From: Halioglobus sp.
Lineage (GTDB): Bacteria > Pseudomonadota > Gammaproteobacteria > Pseudomonadales > Halieaceae
NCBI GenBank assembly: GCA_029287595.1
Contig: JARFQU010000165.1
Coordinates: 1-36,246 of the forward strand
Direction: 5' to 3'
DNA: 36,246 bases
Both the position numbers and the translations under genes were made by a program. This document shows, one piece after another, positions 22,376 through 29,491 of this stretch. The notes below the pieces were generated by a model. That model made no database searches and had not been told where the DNA came from. It saw only the letters and a program-made list of their open reading frames with translations. Position 1 is the first letter of the stretch. The number at the start of each line of letters is the position of its first letter.

Positions 22376-23185
22376 ATGTCTACAATTACTAAACGCCTGT
22401 TAATCGGCGGCCTGTTGGCCCTGGTTGCGGCACTTCCACTCAATACCATGGCTGGTGAAACACTTTCACGCGTAGTCGACTTCAAGGTACTCAAAGTCGG
22501 CATGTCCGGTGGCCAGCCACCCATGAACACCGTGAATCGCGACGGTGAACTGATGGGTATGGATGTCGACCTGGCCAAGGCCCTGGCAGCGGCCATGCGC
22601 GTGCAGCTGGAAATCAAGAAAATGCCCTTTGGCGAGCTGATGACCGCGCTGGAAGAAGACAAGGTCGACATGGTGATTTCCGGTATGGCGATCACCCCGG
22701 AGCGTACCGAAATGGCCTCCTTTGTCGGACCCTACATGGTTTCAGGTAAGTCGATTCTTACCAAGAACGACACCATTGCAAAAATTACCGCCCAGGAAGA
22801 AGTTAACCGGGACAACCTGAAGCTGGCGGCCCTGAAAAACTCCACCAGCGCCTCTTTCGTCAGCACCGTCGCGCCCCAGGCAAGCCTGGTAGAGATTGCC
22901 GACTACGATGAAGGCATCGCCATGGTCAGGGACGGCAAGGTGGATGGCTTGGTGGCAGATATGCCCATTTGCCAACTGACTGTAATGCGCTACCCGGATG
23001 CCGGTTTTGTCACCCTGGAGCGTCCCCTGACCGTCGAGCCTATTGGTATCGCCATCAAAAAAGGTGATGCGCAGTTCCTCAATCTGGTGCAAAACTACGT
23101 GGATGCCTACGGTAAGATGGGCGTAATGCAAAAAATGCAGGAAAGGTGGTTCAAAGACAGCTCCTGGATAGCCGCACTGCCCTGA
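22376..23185 (+). CDS. Periplasmic solute-binding protein, family 3 (orphan)
   Basis: A 269-residue type-2 solute-binding protein with a Sec signal (residues 1-26, cut after TMAG-like). The family-3 signature follows: LKVGMSGGQPPMNTVNRDGELMGMDVDLAKAL read in parts, then VDMVISGMAITPERTEMASF, and LVADMPICQL near residue 200. ERTEMASFVGPYM matches the ligand-side hinge of amino-acid binders. An AGGAGAG ribosome site is present. No permease or ATPase gene is nearby, so it may serve a distant transporter, be a sensor, or be a PheC-like periplasmic enzyme. A strong terminator follows. Confidence 0.87.
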   Translation: MSTITKRLLIGGLLALVAALPLNTMAGETLSRVVDFKVLKVGMSGGQPPMNTVNRDGELMGMDVDLAKALAAAMRVQLEIKKMPFGELMTALEEDKVDMVISGMAITPERTEMASFVGPYMVSGKSILTKNDTIAKITAQEEVNRDNLKLAALKNSTSASFVSTVAPQASLVEIADYDEGIAMVRDGKVDGLVADMPICQLTVMRYPDAGFVTLERPLTVEPIGIAIKKGDAQFLNLVQNYVDAYGKMGVMQKMQERWFKDSSWIAALP

Positions 23186-23212
23186 TTATGACGGGCAGTT
23201 CAGTGCAGGAGC

Positions 23213-23248
23213 AAAAGGGCCGGGGATCAAACCCCCCGCCCTTTTTTT
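23213..23248 (+). terminator. Intrinsic terminator after solute-binding protein gene
   Basis: AAAAGGGCCGGGG (23213-23225), a short AT-rich loop, and the complementary C-rich arm ending in CCGCCC followed by seven T residues (23242-23248). This is a textbook intrinsic terminator 28 bases after the stop codon, and it separates this gene from glpQ. Confidence 0.93.
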
Positions 23249-23254
23249 ATTGCT

Positions 23255-24256
23255 ATGATATTTTCAATGCCCAAGCCCCCTACTCATACTGACCCTATCG
23301 TCATTGCCCATCGCGGGGCCAGTGGCTACCTGCCGGAGCACACCCTGGCGGCAAAGGCGGCCGCCCACGCCATGGGCGCTGATTTTTTAGAACAGGATGT
23401 CGTGCTGAGCAGGGACGGCATTCCCGTCGTACTGCACGATATCCACCTGGACAGCACCACTGATGTGGCGCAGCGATTTCCCGGGCGGGCCCGGCAGGAT
23501 GGCCGCTATTACGCCCTGGACTTCGAGCTACAGGAAATCCGCCAACTGCGGGTTCATGAACGCGTGGAGCACGATGCCAGCGGCAGGCAGGTAGTGGCAT
23601 TTCCGCAACGCTTCCCGGTAGAACCGGCAATGTTTCACGTACCCACCCTGGCGGAGGAAATCGACCTGATCAGCGGCATGAACCGCAGCACCGGTCGCAG
23701 CACTGGCCTGTATGTGGAGTTCAAGGCCCCCAATTGGCATCGGCAACAAGGCTACGAACTGGTTAGCGCAGTAATGTCCGTGCTAGAGGAAAAAGGCTAC
23801 CACAACCGCCCGCAGCAGGTATTCCTGCAGTGCTTTGACGATCTCTCCCTGCGGCGTCTGCGCCATGAACTGAAAACACCCCTGCCCCTGATCCAGTTGA
23901 TCGCGGAGAATGACTGGGGGGAAGACAGCAAGGTGGACTATGACTTCCTGCAAACGGCCGAAGGCCTGGCCGATATCGCCAGCTATGCCCATGGCATAGG
24001 ACCCTGGATTATGCAGATCTACCGCGGTCGCGACCCATCCGGTAACGCGGTGCTCAGTGACCTGACCAGTCTCGCCAGGCAACAGGGCTTACTGGTACAC
24101 CCCTATACCTTTCGCAGCGACCAGTTGCCGGAGGGCATCCATGATTTCCAGGAGCTGCTGGATATCTTTATCGTGCAGGCCAAAGTGGATGGTTTCTTCA
24201 CCGATTTCCCCGACCAGGCGCGCGCTTACCTGCAGCGCAGGCGCGACCAGCGGTGA
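23255..24256 (+). CDS. glpQ: Glycerophosphodiester phosphodiesterase, GlpQ-like without signal peptide
   Basis: Hydrolyses glycerophosphodiesters to glycerol-3-phosphate and an alcohol. The 333-residue protein aligns closely with E. coli GlpQ over its whole mature length: [12 protein letters not shown] with His19 and Arg20, Glu28, [10 protein letters not shown] with Glu46 and Asp48, His61, [23 protein letters not shown] and GFFTDFPD. E. coli GlpQ is periplasmic with a signal peptide, but here the GlpQ domain begins ~14 residues after the first Met and no signal is seen. The start ATG lies six bases after the terminator T-run and has no ribosome site, so the annotated N-terminus is uncertain. 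Confidence 0.93.
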   Translation: MIFSMPKPPTHTDPIVIAHRGASGYLPEHTLAAKAAAHAMGADFLEQDVVLSRDGIPVVLHDIHLDSTTDVAQRFPGRARQDGRYYALDFELQEIRQLRVHERVEHDASGRQVVAFPQRFPVEPAMFHVPTLAEEIDLISGMNRSTGRSTGLYVEFKAPNWHRQQGYELVSAVMSVLEEKGYHNRPQQVFLQCFDDLSLRRLRHELKTPLPLIQLIAENDWGEDSKVDYDFLQTAEGLADIASYAHGIGPWIMQIYRGRDPSGNAVLSDLTSLARQQGLLVHPYTFRSDQLPEGIHDFQELLDIFIVQAKVDGFFTDFPDQARAYLQRRRDQR

Positions 24257-24651
24257 ATTACCAGCAGGTCAGGGCTTACCTGCTGGGTAAGCCAGAGGCC
24301 TGGGAGGACTTTCCGTTTCGCCTGCAAGTCGCGGTGATGAAGATCGGTGAGAAGATGTTTGCCACACTCTCCGGTGACGAGAAAAACGCCAGTATGAACC
24401 TCAAATGCGACCCGCATGAAGCCCTGATACTGCGTGACATTTTTCCCGCAATCCGGCCCGGGTACCACATGAACAAGCGCCACTGGAATACCGTCGACCT
24501 GGATGGCAGCGTACCTGCGGGCGAATTGCAGCGCATGATCGACAATTCCTACCGCCTGGTAATTAAAGGTATGCCGCGACAGCAACGGCAGGCACTGGAA
24601 CTGCGCAACGGGCGCGAGGCCCTGTATGGCGAGACCCCACCGGACGGTTAG
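24253..24651 (+). CDS. MmcQ/YjbR family protein
   Basis: A 132-residue protein of the YjbR/MmcQ family, a double-wing fold related to the CyaY group and proposed to bind DNA. Family features are [34 protein letters not shown], the central [13 protein letters not shown] and [11 protein letters not shown]. Its GTG start overlaps the last codon and stop of glpQ (GTGA, 24253-24256), so they are translationally coupled. The physiological link with glpQ is unclear. Confidence 0.9.
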   Translation: MNYQQVRAYLLGKPEAWEDFPFRLQVAVMKIGEKMFATLSGDEKNASMNLKCDPHEALILRDIFPAIRPGYHMNKRHWNTVDLDGSVPAGELQRMIDNSYRLVIKGMPRQQRQALELRNGREALYGETPPDG

Positions 24652-24695
24652 GGGTACAATGTATCCCCCACGACAACAGTGCGACAGGAAGCGGC

Positions 24696-26144
24696 GTGAC
24701 TCCACGGGTGAATAGAAGAACCAAGATCGTAGCCACCGTTGGCCCAGCCAGCGAATCAGACGATATGATCGCCAAGCTGATTACTGCCGGGGTTAATGTC
24801 TTCCGCCTTAATTTCAGCCATGGCACGGCTGCACACCACGCCACTGTCGCCCGGAGAATACGCAAACAGGCGAATATAGCGGGGCAGTATGTGGGCATTC
24901 TGGCGGACCTGCAGGGCCCAAAAATTCGTATCAGCACATTTCGCAATGACTCCGTGGAGCTGGCCAACGGTGACCGCTTTCGCCTGGACCTGGACCTGGA
25001 TGAGGGCGAAGGTGATATTCGCGGGGTAGGGCTGGACTATCCCGAGCTATGTAACTCCGTATCTCGCGGCGATATCCTGTTGTTGGATGACGGGCGTATA
25101 CGCTTGCGGGTGGACGATGTGGAAACCACTGCGGTCGACTGTACAGTGCAGGTCGGTGGCAAACTGGGATCACGTAAGGGTATCAACCGGCTGGGAGGTG
25201 GCCTGGCGGCCCCGGCGCTGACGACCAAGGACCTCACTGACATTGACAGCCTGGCAGAGGTCAGCCCGGACTTCGTGGCGGTTTCCTTTGTATCCAGTGC
25301 GGGTGATATTCACCAGACCCGCGAGCTGTTACAGCAACACCAGTTGCAGCCCGCCATCATAGCCAAGATTGAGCGCGCCGAGGTGGTGGCCGACGACGAT
25401 ACCCTGAACGGTATTCTCACTGCGTCTGCCGGCGTGATGGTGGCGCGGGGCGACCTTGGCGTGGAAGTGGGTGACGCGCAACTGATCGGCATCCAGAAGG
25501 AGCTCATTGCCAGGTCGCGGCGCATGGACAGGGTGGTCATAACCGCAACCCAGATGATGGAGTCCATGATCAGTAACTCCATGCCTACCCGCGCTGAAGT
25601 TTTTGATGTAGCCAACGCGGTGCTAGATGGTACCGACGCGGTCATGCTCTCCGCCGAAACCGCAGTTGGTAAATACCCCGTGGAAGTAGTGACGGCCATG
25701 GCGGATGCGGCTCTGGGAGCCGAGCGCCAGGCGGTTGCGCGCACCTCCCGTTACCGCCTGGATACCCACTTCGAAAGTGCCCAGGAAGCCATCGCAATGT
25801 CTGCCATATACGCCGCAAATCACTACAGCAATGTGCGCGGCATCGCCTGCCTCACTGAATCCGGGACTACCCCACTGCTGATGTCCCGCCTCAGCTCCGG
25901 GCTGCCTATTTTCGCGCTCAGCAAAAGCAGCAGCACACTGCAGAAGCTGTGCCTGTGCCGCGGCGTGGTGCCGCTGTTCTTTGACGCCACGGCCTTCGAC
26001 CAGGACAGCGTGGAGTCTCGCGCCATTGAGTTTCTCCTGGATGGCGGCTACCTGCAGAAGAATGATTCCATTCTGTTGACCAAGGGCGAGGTAATGGGTC
26101 AGGCGGGTTCCACCAATATCATGAAAATCCTGCCGGTCAGGTAA
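24696..26144 (+). CDS. pyk: Pyruvate kinase
   Basis: Catalyses phosphoenolpyruvate + ADP to pyruvate + ATP. The 482-residue protein has RRTKIVATVGPAS, FRLNFSHG, ILADLQGPKIRIS, the Lys-containing IIAKIERAE active-site strand, MVARGDLGVEVG and ATQMMESMISNSMPTRAEV. The sequence through LSAETAVGKYPVEVV is near-invariant. No C-terminal PEP-utilising extra domain is present, as in PykA-type gammaproteobacterial enzymes. The start is GTG with AGGAAG nine bases before. Glucokinase follows four bases later, so the two form a glycolytic pair. Confidence 0.96.
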   Translation: MTPRVNRRTKIVATVGPASESDDMIAKLITAGVNVFRLNFSHGTAAHHATVARRIRKQANIAGQYVGILADLQGPKIRISTFRNDSVELANGDRFRLDLDLDEGEGDIRGVGLDYPELCNSVSRGDILLLDDGRIRLRVDDVETTAVDCTVQVGGKLGSRKGINRLGGGLAAPALTTKDLTDIDSLAEVSPDFVAVSFVSSAGDIHQTRELLQQHQLQPAIIAKIERAEVVADDDTLNGILTASAGVMVARGDLGVEVGDAQLIGIQKELIARSRRMDRVVITATQMMESMISNSMPTRAEVFDVANAVLDGTDAVMLSAETAVGKYPVEVVTAMADAALGAERQAVARTSRYRLDTHFESAQEAIAMSAIYAANHYSNVRGIACLTESGTTPLLMSRLSSGLPIFALSKSSSTLQKLCLCRGVVPLFFDATAFDQDSVESRAIEFLLDGGYLQKNDSILLTKGEVMGQAGSTNIMKILPVR

Positions 26145-26147
26145 GAC

Positions 26148-27107
26148 GTGCCTGAGTCCAGCAGCCGCCTGGTTGCAGATGTAGGAGGCACCAATACCCG
26201 CATGGCGCTGTACGACCCGGCCACCGATGAGTACCGCCAGCTGGCGACCTACAGCAACTGCGATCACCCGGTCATCGAGGATATCATCAGCCGGTGGCTG
26301 GCGGCCCTGCAGGAGTCGCCTCCTGCACTGTGCTGCATCGCCGCCGCCGCACCTCCCAGCGGTGAAAGAGTCACCATGATCAACATCAACTGGTCATTCT
26401 CCTGTGCTGAGCTGGCGCGTCGATTCGGTTTTACCCAGGTGTATTGGCTCAACGATTTCCAGGCCAACGCCTATTCACTGCCGCACCTGAAAGACAATGA
26501 GCGGGTGTTGCTGCACGCGGGAAGCGTAAGCTCACCGCCAGCCAGGCTCGCGACGGTGGGCCCGGGAACCGGCCTGGGCGGAGCCTGCCTGGAACAAATT
26601 AATAAAGTGCCCTATGCCAGGGCTTGTGAGCCCGGACATATGGGCCTGTCACCGGCGACCGATCTGGAGCTGGAAATATTTCGCGTGCTGCTGCCGCGCA
26701 ATGGGGAAATCCACGCTGAACGCCTGGTATCGGGGCCCGGCTTGCTGCTGCTTTACCGGACACTGGCCGAAATCCGTGGGGAGGCAGCCAGCGCCACGTC
26801 CTCGGCGGCTGTCTCACGCGCAGCAACCTCGGGAGAAGATGAGCTGTGTGCCCTGGCGCTGGAAACATTCTGCGGCTTACTGGGATCAGCCTGCGGTGAT
26901 TTCGCGCTGGCTAACGGAGCTTACGACGGGCTATATCTCGCGGGCGGCATTGTGCCGCGCATGCTGGACTTCCTGCGCGCCAGCAGCTTTATCCGACGCT
27001 TTCATGAGAAGGGGGCCATGGGGCCCCACCTGCAAGCGGTACCCCTGTATGCGATTACCGCAGCCCAGCCAGGACTGATCGGCGCCGCACATGCGCCACT
27101 GAATTAG
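26148..27107 (+). CDS. glk: Glucokinase (Glk family)
   Basis: Phosphorylates glucose with ATP. A 319-residue non-ROK bacterial glucokinase: LVADVGGTNTRMALYD (phosphate loop), PPSGERVTMININWSFS, YWLNDFQANAYSLP with the catalytic Asp, TVGPGTGLGGACLE and ACEPGHMGLSPATD. The YLAGGIVPRMLDFL strand near the C-terminus is also family-typical. GTG start lies three bases after the pyruvate kinase stop. Convergent with the histidine-kinase gene, whose end is 19 bases away, with no clear terminator between. Confidence 0.95.
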   Translation: MPESSSRLVADVGGTNTRMALYDPATDEYRQLATYSNCDHPVIEDIISRWLAALQESPPALCCIAAAAPPSGERVTMININWSFSCAELARRFGFTQVYWLNDFQANAYSLPHLKDNERVLLHAGSVSSPPARLATVGPGTGLGGACLEQINKVPYARACEPGHMGLSPATDLELEIFRVLLPRNGEIHAERLVSGPGLLLLYRTLAEIRGEAASATSSAAVSRAATSGEDELCALALETFCGLLGSACGDFALANGAYDGLYLAGGIVPRMLDFLRASSFIRRFHEKGAMGPHLQAVPLYAITAAQPGLIGAAHAPLN

Positions 27108-27126
27108 TTAGCGTTCCCTGCTGATT

Positions 27127-28518
27127 TCACACCAACGCTACACTGAATATCAAGCGGGCACAAAACCCAGAGCCGTCCTCGCGAGGTGTGGCGAAAAAGC
27201 TGGCTCCATGCTGCTGTGCAATGCGGCTGACAATAGACAGGCCCAGCCCGGCACCCAGGCCAGTGCTGCCGGGGACCCGGTAAAAGCGATCGCAAATTTG
27301 CGCAAACTCATCCCCGGAAAGCGGCGCACAATCGTTGCATATTTCCAACTCTACCGCGTCGCCGGGTGACAGGCGTATGTGCACCGTCGAGCCGTCACTG
27401 GCATAACGAAACGCGTTACTCAGCAAATTACGCAGCAGTATCGCCAGGGCTTCGGCACTGCCGTTTACTTCAGTTTCCTCACCCTCATGCAACACTACCT
27501 GCAGGTGCCGCGGGTCACACAGGTGGGCCATATCGGCCAGCACTTCCACCAACAGGGCCCGCAGTGGTACCGGCGTGGCGGATAATGGCACGTCCGGGTC
27601 GAGACGCGCCAGAATCAACAGCTGCTCCACCGAGTGGCTGGCCCGGTCAACCCGCTGCGCTATACGCTGCAACATCGCGGCACCGCGCTCATCGCGCAAT
27701 TGTCGCTGGCACAACTGCACCTCGGTCTTGATTGCGGCCAGCGGTGTCATCAACTCATGCGCCGCGTTGGCGGTAAAGCGCTGTTCGCCTTCCAGGGCAA
27801 ACGCCAGGCGCTGCAGTAGTTTATTGATAGAGACGACCAACCCGGCTACTTCGCTCGGCACCTCTTCAGTTGCAACCGGTTCCAGCAGGCCAGGCTTGCG
27901 ACGCGAGATCTGGTCGGCCAGGTTATGCAATGGCAACAGGCCGCGTGATACGCCCAGATAGAGGGCGGCGATAGTCAGGGGGAGCACAATAAGCAGGGGC
28001 AACAACCCCCTCCCTAGAGTGGCCAACAGGGACCAGCGGGCCGCTTCAAACTCGATGCCCACGCGTATCCACAAATCACTCACCTGGTCATACTGGGTCA
28101 ATACACGCCAGCGGCCGCTGCCATCGACAGCCTCGATATAACTGAAGCCCTCTACAGTGGGAGGCTCAAACTTTGGCGAGCCAGCCATCACCGCGATCAA
28201 ATTGCTGTTGAGCCAGATATTCACCGCCAGTCTCAGGCTGGCCCCGTCGGGCGCGTCCACTACCATTGGCTGCATGCGCAACTGCTCCAGACCGTTTTCT
28301 CCCCAGCTCTCATAAAGGGGCAGTCCCTCATCTATCTGGCGGGCGAACACGCGGGAGATATAGGTCACCAGGTGCGCATACTGCTGCAACTGCATATCCA
28401 CCTGTTGCCGCAGGGCCTGCCCTGCAGAAAAAAAAGTGATCAGGGCCGACGCCAGCCAGGCGAACAGGGTAAGCACCAGCAAGGTCCAGATCAGCCGTCT
28501 CTTTAGAGACCCCATCAT
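27127..28518 (-). CDS. Sensor histidine kinase, QseC/PmrB-like
   Basis: A 463-residue inner-membrane sensor: helix 1 (residues ~8-32), a periplasmic domain (~33-165), helix 2 (~170-191), then a HAMP-like linker (~192-245). The H-box ANAAHELMTPLAAIKTEV places the phosphate-accepting His at 254; the residue after HEL is Met instead of the usual Arg. The N-box is LLRNLLSNAFRYA (~361-373) and G2 is LGAGLGLSIV. The G1 box is weak (ICNDCAPLSG, lacking D-x-G-x-G). The start ATG overlaps the regulator stop (ATGATG), so the two are coupled. Stimulus unknown. Confidence 0.92.
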   Translation of the reverse strand: MMGSLKRRLIWTLLVLTLFAWLASALITFFSAGQALRQQVDMQLQQYAHLVTYISRVFARQIDEGLPLYESWGENGLEQLRMQPMVVDAPDGASLRLAVNIWLNSNLIAVMAGSPKFEPPTVEGFSYIEAVDGSGRWRVLTQYDQVSDLWIRVGIEFEAARWSLLATLGRGLLPLLIVLPLTIAALYLGVSRGLLPLHNLADQISRRKPGLLEPVATEEVPSEVAGLVVSINKLLQRLAFALEGEQRFTANAAHELMTPLAAIKTEVQLCQRQLRDERGAAMLQRIAQRVDRASHSVEQLLILARLDPDVPLSATPVPLRALLVEVLADMAHLCDPRHLQVVLHEGEETEVNGSAEALAILLRNLLSNAFRYASDGSTVHIRLSPGDAVELEICNDCAPLSGDEFAQICDRFYRVPGSTGLGAGLGLSIVSRIAQQHGASFFATPREDGSGFCARLIFSVALV

Positions 28519-29171
28519 GACGGAATGCGGTAGCCCACGCCGCGCATGGTTTCGATAAGCGAGCTGCCAAAGCGCTTGCGCAAGCGGGAGATATAAACCT
28601 CCACGGTATTGGAGCCCACCTCCTCACCCCAACTGTAGATGCCCTCTTCCAGTCGTTGGCGTGACACAAACCGCCCGGCGTTACGCAACAGGATTTCCAG
28701 GATAGCAAACTCCCTGGCCGTCAGGTCCAGGCTGGCCCCGGCAAACTCCACCACGCGGTCTCCCGGATCCAGGGAAATACCGGCAACCTCCAGGCGGCTG
28801 ATCTTGCTGTCCCCCTTGCGCCGCAACAGTGAGCGAACCCGGGCAAACATTTCATCGATTTCGAAAGGTTTGGTCAGGTAATCATCGGCTCCGGAATCAA
28901 GACCATCTACCTTGTCCGCCAGGGTATTGCGAGCGGTAAGCAGCAATACGGGCAGCACATGCTTGTCCGCACGTAACTGCCGCAGTACCTGCATGCCGGG
29001 CACGCCGGGTAAACCCAGGTCGAGGATCAGCAGGTCGTAGGGCGTAGCCCCCAGCGCTGCACGCACCGGTTCACCGCTGCGCACCCAGTCCACCGCATAT
29101 TGTTCCAGGCGCAACGCCGCTTCCAGCGACTCACCCAGTTGTTCGTCATCTTCGACCAGCAGTACCCGCAC
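28515..29171 (-). CDS. OmpR/PhoB-family response regulator
   Basis: A 218-residue regulator. The receiver (residues 1-~115) has the acidic pair EDD, phosphorylation Asp51 in LILDLGLPG, the Thr in LLLTARNT and Lys101 in YLTKPFE. The C-terminal winged helix (residues ~125-218) has LDLTAREFAILEILLRNAGR and SNTVEVYISRLRKRFGSSLI ending MRGVGYRI. I start at GTG 29171 because the receiver then begins MRVLLVEDDE as in the family; in-frame extensions upstream add residues with no match. It forms the pair with the kinase gene that overlaps its stop. Its target genes are not shown. Confidence 0.93.
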   Translation of the reverse strand: MRVLLVEDDEQLGESLEAALRLEQYAVDWVRSGEPVRAALGATPYDLLILDLGLPGVPGMQVLRQLRADKHVLPVLLLTARNTLADKVDGLDSGADDYLTKPFEIDEMFARVRSLLRRKGDSKISRLEVAGISLDPGDRVVEFAGASLDLTAREFAILEILLRNAGRFVSRQRLEEGIYSWGEEVGSNTVEVYISRLRKRFGSSLIETMRGVGYRIPS

Positions 29172-29326
29172 CTTCGCGTTACCTGACACAATTATTGTGC
29201 TGCCAAGGGTATACCCTGTCCCCCAAAGAAGAAACTGCTGCGCAGTGGGATAAACAAGTCTATTCACGCTTCAGCGGGAATGCTCGGGAAAGCATAGAAA
29301 CATTCTGTTTCTGGATATTTTCGGGG

Positions 29327-29451
29327 TTTGGTTTTAGCCAACGGGTCCGGGCGAAAACAAATTTTCCAGTCACTGCACGATATTCGCTTGGTGAAAAACT
29401 TGTTTTCTCCCGGCCCCCTGGATCGTGGAGCGACTGAGAAACACTTTCCCG
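29327..29451. repeat. Palindromic intergenic element, copy B
   Basis: Second copy of the element at 20981-21114. Arms 29347-29365 and 29395-29413 are inverted repeats (17/19) around a 29-base loop that contains the shared core CAGTCACTGCACGATATTCG plus eight more bases (to 29394). After the hairpin, the 30 bases 29422-29451 are identical to the right block of copy A but here lack a partner arm. The element sits in a 320-base gene-free stretch (29172-29491) upstream of the response-regulator gene. Apart from the regulator promoter region I see nothing else there. Confidence 0.85.
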
Positions 29452-29491
29452 GCCGCGCCCGCTAGATGCGGTCAAGGCGGGGATACGGGGC

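Noticed and set aside
22461-22471. GAAACACTTTC inside the solute-binding protein gene, like an arm of the palindromic element
   Set aside because: Only 11 bases match, with no core or second arm, and it lies in well-conserved coding sequence. Chance.
29260-29475. Minus-strand open frame of 71 codons across element copy B
   Set aside because: Same reason: a by-product of the repeat, not a gene.
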